From assembly GCA_014654775.1 (NCBI GenBank), contig JACVZW010000007.1, forward strand, positions 508,580-572,579: 64,000 nt of DNA, written 5' to 3'. Both the position numbers and the translations under genes were made by a program. Source of the stretch: Paracoccaceae bacterium (lineage in GTDB: Bacteria > Pseudomonadota > Alphaproteobacteria > Rhodobacterales > Rhodobacteraceae). The notes beneath the pieces were generated by a model. That model had not been told where the DNA came from. It made no database searches and was given only the letters and a program-made list of their open reading frames with translations. This document shows, one piece after another, positions 26,980-34,620 of the stretch (position 1 is the stretch's first letter; the number at the start of each line of letters is the position of its first letter).

Positions 26980-27745
26980 GGTGGTGATCATGGTCGTGGT
27001 GGTGATGATCGTGATAGGCATGGTCATGCCCGCCATCATGGCTGTGGTCATGCACATGCTGATAAAGCGCCAGCGCCCCCTGCGTGCCCAGCCCGAACAG
27101 CGCGCGGTATTCCGGCGCGGTGGACACCACGCGCGGCGTCCCCTCGCAGCAGATATGACCGTTCAGGCAGATCACCCGGTCCGAGGCGGCCATGACGACA
27201 TGCAGGTCATGGCTCACCATCAACACCGCCACGCCCGTCTCGCGCCGGACCTCTTCGATCAGCCGGTAGAAGGCCGCCTCACCGGGCTGGTCCAGCCCTT
27301 GCGTCGGCTCATCCAGAATCAGGATATCCGGCTCCGACAGCAGCGCCCGTGCCAGCAGCACCCGCTGGAACTGCCCGCCCGACAGATCCGCCATCTGCCG
27401 CCCTGCCACCTCGGGCAGACCGACACGGATCAGCGCCGCCGCCGCCTCCGCATCCCCCACCCGGCGCGGCAGCGACAGAAACCGCCGCACCGTCATCGGC
27501 ATGGTCCGATCCACGGCCAACCGCTGCGGCACATAGCCCACCACCAGCCCCGGCCTCTGCGTGACCCGCCCCCCGCTCGCCGGAACGATGCCCAGCAGCG
27601 CCCGCAGCAGCGTCGACTTCCCCGATCCGTTGGGACCAAGGATCGTCACGATCTCGCCCGGCTGCACCGACAGGCTGACATCTGTAAGCACCGGCTGCGC
27701 CTCCAGCGTCACCGACAGCCGTTCCGCCCCGATCAGCGCGCCCAT
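26972..27745 (-). CDS. znuC: Zinc ABC transporter ATPase ZnuC with His-rich tail
   Basis: ATPase that powers zinc uptake through ZnuB. It has 257 residues: Walker A GPNGSGKST (residues 38-46), Q-loop GYVPQRL, signature LSGGQFQRVLLARAL near 139 and Walker B LILDEPTQGLD. The last 28 or so residues are mostly His and Asp (for example HDHHHHDHDHHHA at the end), a probable zinc-binding or sensing tail found in several alphaproteobacterial ZnuC proteins. The tail-coding DNA runs eight bases into znuB. It starts two bases after zur and is cotranscribed with it from the Zur-boxed promoter. Confidence 0.95.
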   Translation of the reverse strand: MGALIGAERLSVTLEAQPVLTDVSLSVQPGEIVTILGPNGSGKSTLLRALLGIVPASGGRVTQRPGLVVGYVPQRLAVDRTMPMTVRRFLSLPRRVGDAEAAAALIRVGLPEVAGRQMADLSGGQFQRVLLARALLSEPDILILDEPTQGLDQPGEAAFYRLIEEVRRETGVAVLMVSHDLHVVMAASDRVICLNGHICCEGTPRVVSTAPEYRALFGLGTQGALALYQHVHDHSHDGGHDHAYHDHHHHDHDHHHA

Positions 27746-27747
27746 GT

Positions 27748-28269
27748 TCAGGCCTCCCGGCAGGCCGGGCACAGGCCCAGCGCCTCGATATTCGACCGCT
27801 CCACCGTGAAGCCCAGCCCCGCCGCCACCGTCTCCAACGCCGCACGCACCGGGGCCGCCGGGGCCTCGGCCACATGGTTGCACTCGCGGCAGATCAGGAA
27901 AACCGGCGCATGATCCTCGCCCGGATGCATGCAGGCTGCAAAGGCGTTCAGACGGCGGATGCGATGCGCCAGCCCGTTCTCCACCAGAAAATCCAGCGCG
28001 CGATAGGCCACCGGCGGCTGGTTCCCGAACCCCTCCGCCGCAAGCCGCTGCAACACGTCATAAGCCCCCAGCGCGCGATGTTCCTCCAGCAGGATCTCCA
28101 GCACCCGCCGCCGGACCGGCGTCAACCGTGCGCCCTGCGCAGCGGCAAGCGCCTCGGCCCGCGCCAGCACGTCGCCTGCGCAATGGCTGTGGTCATGGCG
28201 CGCAAAGGCCACCTGCGGCGGCGCAGCGCAACCGGGGCAGGCCTCGGAATGATCATGCTCATGCGCCAT
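27748..28269 (-). CDS. zur: Zinc uptake regulator Zur (Fur family)
   Basis: Zinc-responsive repressor of zinc uptake. From the chosen ATG it has 173 residues. The winged-helix domain spans about residues 35-105 (LTPVRRRVLEILLEEHRALGAYDVL), and the structural zinc site uses Cys127/Cys130 (CREC) and Cys167/Cys170 (CPAC). The N-terminus is unusual: AHEHDHSEACPGC, then RHDHSHC, i.e. about 30 His/Cys-rich residues before the DNA-binding domain. An upstream in-frame start at 28335 would overlap the operator and the znuA promoter and is rejected. Zur, znuC and znuB share a transcript divergent from znuA. Confidence 0.93.
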   Translation of the reverse strand: MAHEHDHSEACPGCAAPPQVAFARHDHSHCAGDVLARAEALAAAQGARLTPVRRRVLEILLEEHRALGAYDVLQRLAAEGFGNQPPVAYRALDFLVENGLAHRIRRLNAFAACMHPGEDHAPVFLICRECNHVAEAPAAPVRAALETVAAGLGFTVERSNIEALGLCPACREA

Positions 28270-28283
28270 GGGGGCCTCTTGAC

Positions 28284-28300
28284 ATGTTATCTTATAACAT
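28284..28300. promoter_or_regulatory. Zur box between zur and znuA
   Basis: ATGTTAT-CTT-ATAACAT, a perfect inverted repeat with 7-bp arms, lies in the 70-base divergent gap between the zur and znuA starts. It resembles alphaproteobacterial Zur sites (GTTATnnnATAAC core). One site can repress both transcripts. Confidence 0.85.
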
Positions 28301-28339
28301 ACATAGGCCGCACAACACAGCACAGGAAGGGCCATCCCG

Positions 28340-29407
28340 ATGCGTTATATCATCTCCTCCGCCTTTGCCACCCTCGCCACCGCCCTTCCCGCCACGGCCG
28401 AAGTGCCGCGCGTCGTCACCGACATCCATCCCGTCCATTCCCTTGTCGCGCAGGTGATGGGCGATCTGGGCACGCCGGACCTTCTGCTGGAACGCGGGGC
28501 GTCGGAACATGATTTCCAGCTTCGTCCTTCGCAGGCCGCCGGTCTGGCCGAGGCCGATCTCGTCGTCTGGATCGGCCCCGAACTCACCCCTTGGCTCGAC
28601 CGCGCGCTTGACGGGTTGGGCGAAGGCTCCGCGCGGCTGGGCCTTCTCACCGTGCCGGGCACGGAAACCCGCGAATTCTCCGAAGACGGCGCCCATGCTG
28701 GCCATGACCACGGGCAAGACCATGGCGCCGAAGAGAAAACCGCCGTCGATGACCACGGGCACGATCACGGTCACGACCATGGGCATGAAGAAACCGCCGA
28801 TGCCGCGCATGACCATGGCCACGACCACGGACATGAGGAAACCGCCGAAGTCTCCCATGACCACGATCACGGCCACAGCCATGACGGCCTGGATCCCCAC
28901 GCCTGGCTCGACCCGGCCAATGCGCAACTCTGGCTTAAGGCCATCGCCGACGAACTTGGCAAACTCGACCCCGCCAACGCCGCAACCTACACGGCCAATG
29001 CGCAGACCGCCGCCGCCGAAATCGCCACCCTCGACGCCGAACTCGCCACCACCCTCGCCCCCCTGCAGGGAAAACCCATCGTCGTCTATCACGATGCCTA
29101 CGGCTATCTCGCCGCCCATTACGGCCTTGATATCTTCGGCTCCATCGCCTTGGGCGATGCCACGGCCCCGGGAGCGGCACGCCTTGCCGAACTGCGCGAC
29201 GGCGTGGCCGCTGGCACCCCCGTCTGCCTCTTCCCCGAAGCGCAGCATGATCCCGCCCTCGTCGAACAACTGGCAGAAGGCACCGGCGCGCGCATCGGCG
29301 GCGCCCTCGATCCGAACGGGTCGCTGCAGGACCCCGGGCCGGGGGCCTATGCCGGCCTTCTCCGATCCTTGGCCGAGACAATGGTCGATTGCGTTCAGAC
29401 CTCCTGA
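28340..29407 (+). CDS. znuA: Zinc ABC transporter substrate-binding protein ZnuA
   Basis: Periplasmic zinc-binding protein. It has 355 residues with a signal peptide cleaved after ATA (residue 20). Zinc ligands of the family are visible: His57 in ASEHDFQL, His187 in LDPHAWLDP and the His of VYHDAYGYLA; the C-terminal GSLQDPGPG holds the last region. Between residues about 118 and 182 there is a very His/Asp-rich loop made of near repeats (HGHDHGHEETA occurs twice), the longest acidic His loop in this window. The loop probably captures zinc for the main site. Divergent from zur and controlled by the shared Zur box. Confidence 0.95.
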   Translation: MRYIISSAFATLATALPATAEVPRVVTDIHPVHSLVAQVMGDLGTPDLLLERGASEHDFQLRPSQAAGLAEADLVVWIGPELTPWLDRALDGLGEGSARLGLLTVPGTETREFSEDGAHAGHDHGQDHGAEEKTAVDDHGHDHGHDHGHEETADAAHDHGHDHGHEETAEVSHDHDHGHSHDGLDPHAWLDPANAQLWLKAIADELGKLDPANAATYTANAQTAAAEIATLDAELATTLAPLQGKPIVVYHDAYGYLAAHYGLDIFGSIALGDATAPGAARLAELRDGVAAGTPVCLFPEAQHDPALVEQLAEGTGARIGGALDPNGSLQDPGPGAYAGLLRSLAETMVDCVQTS

Positions 29408-29464
29408 CGCCTTGACCCACGCGCCGTCCGAAGTCACCACTTGCAGACGGCAAGGGGGGATCGC

Positions 29465-30451
29465 ATGGCGGATCGGCAACTGGGCATCACGCCCTTCGGA
29501 AGAACCGCGCGGGGCGAAGGGGTGCAGCGCATCACCATCGGTCGTGACGGGCTGACCGTGTCGATCCTCACATGGGGCGCGGTTCTGCAGGGCGTGTGGC
29601 TTGAAGGGGCGGCGCGTAACCTCACCCTCGGCTCCGACCGTCTGTCGGATTACGAAAACGGCATGTGCTATCACGGCTCACTGATCGGCCCTGTGGTCAA
29701 CCGCTTCACCAATGCCCGCGCCACCATCGCAGGGCAGGAGTTGCGGTTCGAGGCCAATCAGGACGGCAAGCATTGCCTTCATTCCGGCAGCGCAGGCACA
29801 CATCTGAAGGTCTGGCGTCTGGCCGAGGTCACCGAAGACAGCCTCCGCCTTGAACTCGACCTGCCCGATGGCGAAGGGGGCTTTCCCGGCAACCGCCGCA
29901 TCACCGCCCTTTGGCATGTCGACGGGGCCAGCCTGCATTTGCAGGTCCATGCCTCCACCGACCGCACCACCCCCGTGAACTTCGCCAACCACAGCTACTG
30001 GAATCTCGACGGCACCCCGACATGGGCAGGCCACCGCCTGATGATCGCCGCCGACAGCTACCTTCCCACCACCCCCGACTTCACCCCCAGCGGCGAGATC
30101 GCGGCCGTCGACGGCACGCCGATGGACCTCCGCAAGGCCCGCCGGATCGAACCGGGTGTCGATGTCTTCGACAATTGCTACGTCCTCGGCACCGCCCCCG
30201 GCCCCCTGCGCGAAGCCCTTCGCCTGACCGGGCAAACCGGCATCGGCCTTGTCGTCTCAACCACCGAACCGGGGCTGCAGGTCTATGACGGGCGCAATGC
30301 CTTCCGCCCGGGACGCAGCGCCTATGAGGGTTTCGCGATCGAGGCGCAGAACTGGCCCGACGCGCCCAACCATACGGGCTTCCCCTCCATCACGCTGGAA
30401 CCGGGGCAGGACTACCGCCAGCACACCGTCTGGCGCTTCACCCGCGACTAG
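29465..30451 (+). CDS. galM: Aldose 1-epimerase (galactose mutarotase)
   Basis: Interconverts alpha and beta anomers of aldoses such as galactose. It has 328 residues, as expected. Family residues are seen in NRFTNARATI, the catalytic His of NFANHSYWNLDG (near 175-186) and the catalytic Glu of GFAIEAQNWPDAPNH near the C-terminus. The preferred start ADRQLGITPFG follows AGGGGGGA-type sequence; an ATG 24 bases upstream is possible. It is a single gene unrelated to its neighbours; its stop overlaps that of the convergent puuD by four bases (CTAG). Confidence 0.92.
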   Translation: MADRQLGITPFGRTARGEGVQRITIGRDGLTVSILTWGAVLQGVWLEGAARNLTLGSDRLSDYENGMCYHGSLIGPVVNRFTNARATIAGQELRFEANQDGKHCLHSGSAGTHLKVWRLAEVTEDSLRLELDLPDGEGGFPGNRRITALWHVDGASLHLQVHASTDRTTPVNFANHSYWNLDGTPTWAGHRLMIAADSYLPTTPDFTPSGEIAAVDGTPMDLRKARRIEPGVDVFDNCYVLGTAPGPLREALRLTGQTGIGLVVSTTEPGLQVYDGRNAFRPGRSAYEGFAIEAQNWPDAPNHTGFPSITLEPGQDYRQHTVWRFTRD

Positions 30452-31698
30452 CCGTCAATGCCGCCCCTGCCCGCGCTGCGAAACCACTGCACGATAGCCG
30501 CCCGTTCCGCAGGCTCCATGTAGCTCAGGTTCCCCGGCGGCATGGCATGCGACACGCCCGCCTGCAGATAGATGCGCCGCGCCTCCTGCGCGATCTGTGC
30601 AGGCGTCTCCAGCACAACCCCCTTTGGCGGCCAATACATCCCCTCCCAGACAGGTTCCGCCGCATGGCACATGGCACAGCGCCCCTGCACGATGCCAACC
30701 ACATCCTCAAACCCGCTGGCCGAGGCGTAGGTGAGTGCCGCACCCGACACCTCCGCGCCCTCCTCTGCGGCAACACCCTTCATCGGCGCAGTAGACAGCC
30801 ACGCGATGATCAGGAACAGGACCGCCGTCGCCGCCCAAGTCCAATGCGGGCTGCCCTTCCGCGCATGCCGCGTGTTGAACCAGTGCCGGATCGTCACGCC
30901 CATCAGAAAGACCAGCGACGCAATCAGCCAGTTCCACTCCGTGGCAAAGACCAAGGGGTAATGGTTCGACAGCATCAGAAACAGGACAGGCAGCGTCAGG
31001 TAATTGTTATGCGTGCTGCGCTGCTTGGCGATCTTGCCGTATTTCGGGTCCGGCACCCGCCCCGCCTTCAGATCGGCCACCACGATCTTCTGGTTCGGGA
31101 TGATCACCATGAACACGTTGGCCGACATGATCGTCGCCGTGAACGCCCCCAGATGCAGCAACGCCGCCCGCCCCGAAAACACCTGCGCATATCCCCAGGA
31201 CATCGCCACCAGCACAACGAATAGCGCCACCATCAGGACGGTCTGATTGGCATTCACGAAAACCCGGCAGAGCGTCGTATAGACCGCCCAGCCGAAGGCC
31301 AGCGAGGCAAGCGAGATCGCCACCGCCTGCCAGACCTGCAACTCCATCACCGTCGGGTCGATCAGGTACAGGTCTGCGCCAAGGTAATAGACAAGCACCA
31401 GCATGGCGAAACCCGACAGCCACGTCGCATAGCTTTCCCATTTGAACCACGTCAGATGCTCAGGCAGCCGCTCAGGGGCCACAAGGTATTTCTGGATGTG
31501 ATAAAATCCCCCACCATGGACCTGCCATTCCTCGCCATGCGCAAGTTCCGGCATCCCCGGTGCCTTCCGCAGGCCAAGGTCCAGCGCGATGAAATAGAAG
31601 GATGACCCGATCCATGCGATCGCCGTGATCACATGCGTCCAGCGCGCCGCGATCTCCACCCATTCCCACAGCACGGCCCAGTCATAGATGCCTTCCAT
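30448..31698 (-). CDS. puuD: Membrane-bound urate hydroxylase PuuD with C-terminal cytochrome c domain
   Basis: Oxidises urate to 5-hydroxyisourate at the membrane, feeding electrons to the respiratory chain through its haem instead of producing peroxide. It has 416 residues: eight or so membrane helices in residues 15-305 (DUF989 region, with THVITAIAWIGSSFYF and the conserved RHWFNTRHA), then a soluble cytochrome c domain with haem motif Cys341-Ala-Met-Cys344-His345 and a probable axial Met in HAMPPGN. It opens the urate-to-glyoxylate gene group and is divergent from a LysR regulator. No uricase of the soluble type is seen. Confidence 0.95.
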   Translation of the reverse strand: MEGIYDWAVLWEWVEIAARWTHVITAIAWIGSSFYFIALDLGLRKAPGMPELAHGEEWQVHGGGFYHIQKYLVAPERLPEHLTWFKWESYATWLSGFAMLVLVYYLGADLYLIDPTVMELQVWQAVAISLASLAFGWAVYTTLCRVFVNANQTVLMVALFVVLVAMSWGYAQVFSGRAALLHLGAFTATIMSANVFMVIIPNQKIVVADLKAGRVPDPKYGKIAKQRSTHNNYLTLPVLFLMLSNHYPLVFATEWNWLIASLVFLMGVTIRHWFNTRHARKGSPHWTWAATAVLFLIIAWLSTAPMKGVAAEEGAEVSGAALTYASASGFEDVVGIVQGRCAMCHAAEPVWEGMYWPPKGVVLETPAQIAQEARRIYLQAGVSHAMPPGNLSYMEPAERAAIVQWFRSAGRGGIDG

Positions 31699-31813
31699 CG
31701 GCGCGCGTCCCTTTGTCCGTTTACCGAAAGGCTATACCGCCCCGCATTCCCCTGTTAATCCTTCAAATGCCCAATCACTTTCAAATCCCGGCAAAGAATG
31801 GGGCGCGGCGGCC

Positions 31814-32752
31814 ATGTCCTATGTGAACAACATCAGAATGTTCGTGCGTGTCTACGAATTGGGCAGCATGAGTGCGGCGGCCCGCGACCAACGCTGCTCG
31901 CCCGCCGTCGCCTCTGCCCGCATCTCGGAACTGGAAAAGCATCTCGGCGTCCGCCTCTTCAACCGCACCACCCGCAGTCTACAACCCACCGAAAACGGCC
32001 GCATCTTCTATGACGGCGCGCGCCGCGTGCTGGACACGATCGACGAGGCAGAGGCCGCCGTGATGGACGTGACCCAGAATCCACGTGGCACGCTCTTCAT
32101 CGCGGCGCCCTTGGGCATCGGGCGGCGGTTCATCGCGCCCCATGTTCCGGCCTTCAAGGACCTCTACCCCCAGATCGACCTGCGCCTGCGCCTCTCGGAC
32201 CGGGTGATCGACGTCACAGCCGAAGGGCTCGATATCGCCTTCCACCTTGGGCTGCTGGAGGATTCCACCCTCAAAGTCCGCCTCATCGCAGAATGCCCCC
32301 GCATCCTCTGCGCCGCCCCCGCCTATGTCGCCCGGCGCGGCATGCCCGCCGATGGCGCGGCGCTGGTGCAGGACCGGCATGATTGCCTCAACCTCCGCTT
32401 CCCCGGCGCAAAGGAATTCCAATGGACGCTGCAAACGCCCGAAGGCCCCCGCCGCTTCGAAATCGCAGGCCCGTACGAATCCGATGATGGCGACGTGCTG
32501 ACGGGCTGGGCGCTGGACAGCCACGGGATCGTGCTGAAACCGATCTTCGAGGTGGCCGAACATCTGAAGGACGGCACACTGATCCCCGTCGCCACCGCCA
32601 CACCGCCGCTGCCGACGCAGCTTTCCGTCCTGTCGCAGCACCGCAGGCTCAAGGACCCAAAGGTCCGGCTCTTCACCGATTACATCGTCACCCGCATCAA
32701 GGCGGATATGGCCGCGCGCATGGCCGGACTGCCCGCCCTCGCCACCCCATGA
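31814..32752 (+). CDS. LysR-family transcriptional regulator
   Basis: Probable regulator of the divergently transcribed puuD. From the chosen ATG it has 312 residues. The N-terminal helix-turn-helix covers residues 5-65 (GSMSAAARDQRCSPAVASAR, then KHLGVRLFNRTTRSLQPTENG); the rest is a periplasmic-binding-like effector domain (GTLFIAAPLGIGRRFIAP). The upstream in-frame start would overlap the puuD start region and is rejected. The 115-base gap has two TTCAAAT copies (31762 and 31780) 18 bases apart that might be part of its site. The effector (urate, allantoin or other) is unknown. Confidence 0.88.
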   Translation: MSYVNNIRMFVRVYELGSMSAAARDQRCSPAVASARISELEKHLGVRLFNRTTRSLQPTENGRIFYDGARRVLDTIDEAEAAVMDVTQNPRGTLFIAAPLGIGRRFIAPHVPAFKDLYPQIDLRLRLSDRVIDVTAEGLDIAFHLGLLEDSTLKVRLIAECPRILCAAPAYVARRGMPADGAALVQDRHDCLNLRFPGAKEFQWTLQTPEGPRRFEIAGPYESDDGDVLTGWALDSHGIVLKPIFEVAEHLKDGTLIPVATATPPLPTQLSVLSQHRRLKDPKVRLFTDYIVTRIKADMAARMAGLPALATP

Positions 32753-33423
32753 CCCTGACGACCTTGATCGACGCGCCCCCTTGGCGCGTGGATATGGCCG
32801 AGGGCGCAGGCCCCGACCTCATCCTTGCCTTCGCCAGCATCGGCCACGATCCGACCCGCCCGCCCTCGCCCGAATTCGTGGCCTCCAGCCGCGCACAGGG
32901 CCGCCGCGCGCTCTTCCTCATGGACGCAAGCCGCAGCTGGGGCCTTGACCCCGCCTTCCCGGACATCCTCCACCGTGCCCTTGCCGCCGCTGGCCCCGCC
33001 CAGCGCCACCTCGCCATCGGTTCCTCCATGGGCGCAACCATGGCCCTACGCGCCGCCGCCCATGTGCCCTTCGACGCGATCCTCGCCATCGGCCCGCAAT
33101 CCCACCTGCACGATCCCCGCTGGTCCGCATGGACAGCCCGCCTTACCGATCCCGGCCCCCCTGCCTTGACCAAAGGCCCTTGGACGGTCCTCTTCCACGC
33201 CCTCGACGATGACCGCGATCAGGCCTTGGGTTTCCCACAGCAGCCGGGAACAGACCACTTGCTCTTTCCCGGCCTAACCCATTCCCGCCTTGGCCCGTGT
33301 CTCAAGGAGCGCGGCCTCCTGTCCGGCCTCATCGACGCCGCCCTTGCCCACGACCGCCGCCGCCTCCTGCGCATCGCCACCGCTGCAGGCGGGGTCCAGC
33401 GCCGCAAAGCTATGCCAGCCTAA
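32749..33423 (+). CDS. Predicted alpha/beta hydrolase
   Basis: Small predicted hydrolase of 224 residues with no recognised specific family. A nucleophile-elbow type motif, GSSMGATMALRAA, near residue 90 and IGPQSHLHDPRW near 120 suggest an alpha/beta hydrolase fold; a candidate acid and base are Asp in FHALDDDRDQ and His in FPGLTHSRLG. No signal peptide. The ATG overlaps the LysR stop, so the two are coupled. Its place in the urate group may point to hydrolysis of a ring-opened intermediate, but nothing in the sequence proves that. Confidence 0.7.
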   Translation: MTLTTLIDAPPWRVDMAEGAGPDLILAFASIGHDPTRPPSPEFVASSRAQGRRALFLMDASRSWGLDPAFPDILHRALAAAGPAQRHLAIGSSMGATMALRAAAHVPFDAILAIGPQSHLHDPRWSAWTARLTDPGPPALTKGPWTVLFHALDDDRDQALGFPQQPGTDHLLFPGLTHSRLGPCLKERGLLSGLIDAALAHDRRRLLRIATAAGGVQRRKAMPA

Positions 33424-33438
33424 GATATCGACGATATC
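33424..33438. promoter_or_regulatory. GATATC-GAC-GATATC repeat before the antitoxin gene
   Basis: Two copies of the self-complementary hexamer GATATC three bases apart lie 43 bases before the antitoxin start, directly after the hydrolase stop. Ribbon-helix-helix antitoxins often repress their own gene at such short repeats, so this is a candidate operator. Confidence 0.4.
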
Positions 33439-33480
33439 AGCCGTTATCCCAGTCAGCGCGACAGGGGGAATCCGGCCACC

Positions 33481-33693
33481 ATGGCAAGTATCATCATCCG
33501 CAACCTCGAAGACGACGTAAAGGCCCGGCTCAAGCTGCGCGCCGCCACCCATGGCCGCTCGATGGAAGAAGAGGCCCGCGACATCCTCCGTCTCGCCGTG
33601 GGCGCCGTCGATCCCCGCGCCGATCTGGGCGCCGCCATCGCTGCCCGCTTCGCCGATCTGGGCGAGGCGCTCCCGCTTCTCGACCGGGCCTAA
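33481..33693 (+). CDS. FitA-like ribbon-helix-helix antitoxin
   Basis: Small protein of 70 residues. The start MASIIIRNLEDDVKARLKLR and HGRSMEEEARDIL match the FitA/VapB-type ribbon-helix-helix domain, which binds DNA as a dimer and neutralises a PIN-domain toxin through its C-terminal tail. Its stop lies two bases before the ATG of a PIN-domain gene, the usual antitoxin-first order. A repeat upstream may be its operator. Confidence 0.85.
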   Translation: MASIIIRNLEDDVKARLKLRAATHGRSMEEEARDILRLAVGAVDPRADLGAAIAARFADLGEALPLLDRA

Positions 33694-33695
33694 CG

Positions 33696-34121
33696 ATGAT
33701 CCTGCTCGATACGCCGATCCTGTCCTCGCTGATGGCGCCCGACCCCGACCCGCGCCTCTTCCGCTGGTTCGCGCGCCATCCCGCCACGCTCCTCCACATC
33801 TCCACCGTGACCGAGGCAGAGCTTCTCGCCGCCGCCGCCCGCCTGCCGGAAGGAAAGCGTCAGCGCAGCATCGCCCAGATCGACGCGATGGTGGGCGAAG
33901 ATTTCGCAGGCCGTGTCCTGCCGCTCGACAGCGCCGCCGCCCGCGACCTTGCCGCGATCCTCGCCCGCAGCAGCCGCGCGGGCATCCGCATTCCCATGGC
34001 CTGCGCCCAGAACGCGGCCATCGCGCGCGCCAACGGGGCAAGACTCGCCACCCTCACCCCCGACCTCTACGCCCATACGGGCATCGACTGGCTCGACCCG
34101 CTGGCTCAGGACCCGCGATAG
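33696..34121 (+). CDS. PIN-domain (FitB/VapC-like) protein, catalytic site incomplete
   Basis: Presumed toxin partner of the preceding gene; PIN toxins are Mg-dependent ribonucleases. It has 141 residues. Asp5 (LLDTPIL) and Glu40 (TVTEAEL) are in place, and Asp123 (TLTPDLY) may be the fourth acid. The third acidic position, normally the Asp of a PDAxIAA-type motif, falls at Met101 in IPMACAQNAAIA. Loss of that residue would be expected to weaken or abolish cleavage. The last 16 bases overlap the convergent uraH gene. It may be a decayed toxin kept for its antitoxin-binding or regulatory function. Confidence 0.8.
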   Translation: MILLDTPILSSLMAPDPDPRLFRWFARHPATLLHISTVTEAELLAAAARLPEGKRQRSIAQIDAMVGEDFAGRVLPLDSAAARDLAAILARSSRAGIRIPMACAQNAAIARANGARLATLTPDLYAHTGIDWLDPLAQDPR

Positions 34122-34465
34122 GTCGAATAGGCGAAGGGCGAAATCAGCAGCGGCACATGGTAATGCTGCCCCGCGTCCGGCACGCCAAAGCGGATCGGGA
34201 TTTGGTCCAGAAACAGCACCCCCTCCCCCGCCTGCCCCGTCGCGCGCAGATACTCCCCGGCAAAGAAGACCAACTCATAGGTCCCTTCGGCAAAGTCCTT
34301 CCCCGTCAGCATCGGCGCATCCGTCCGCCCATCGGCGTTGGTCACCGTCTCGGCGATTTTGCGATGGGAATTCCCGCTCACCCGGTAAAGCGCGATCTTC
34401 ACCCCCGCCGCAGGCTTGCCGCGGCCTGTGTCCAGAACATGGGTCGTCAACCGTCCACCACTCAT
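34106..34465 (-). CDS. uraH: 5-Hydroxyisourate hydrolase UraH
   Basis: Hydrolyses 5-hydroxyisourate, the PuuD product, to OHCU. It has 119 residues, typical of the transthyretin-related protein family. The N-terminal TTHVLDTGRGKPAAG motif (His9) and the diagnostic C-terminal tetrapeptide YRGS (residues 116-119) are both present, as is HYHVPLLISP before it. It is monocistronic on the minus strand, divergent from the allantoinase/OHCU decarboxylase gene across a 155-base gap. Its last codons overlap the end of the PIN-domain gene by 16 bases. Confidence 0.96.
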   Translation of the reverse strand: MSGGRLTTHVLDTGRGKPAAGVKIALYRVSGNSHRKIAETVTNADGRTDAPMLTGKDFAEGTYELVFFAGEYLRATGQAGEGVLFLDQIPIRFGVPDAGQHYHVPLLISPFAYSTYRGS

Positions 34466-34620
34466 GCGATCCTCCTGCCTTGCCCGCCCATCCTAACGCC
34501 AACCCGCCGCTTCGCGCGACAGGATCACACCCGGATAGGTCTTTCTGGCATTTTTTGATAAACCCCGCCGCCCTTCCCGCCTAAGCTGGCCGCAGCACTA
34601 CCCAAACCGGGATCATCACC

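Noticed and set aside
26980-27057. Longer N-terminus for ZnuB (Met/Thr/Ile-rich)
   Set aside because: It is a frame-shifted reading of the DNA for the ZnuC His tail, giving a Met/Thr/Ile-rich sequence with no family match.
28270-28335. Longer N-terminus for Zur
   Set aside because: It would run through the Zur box and the znuA promoter; the start MAHEHDH is more sensible.
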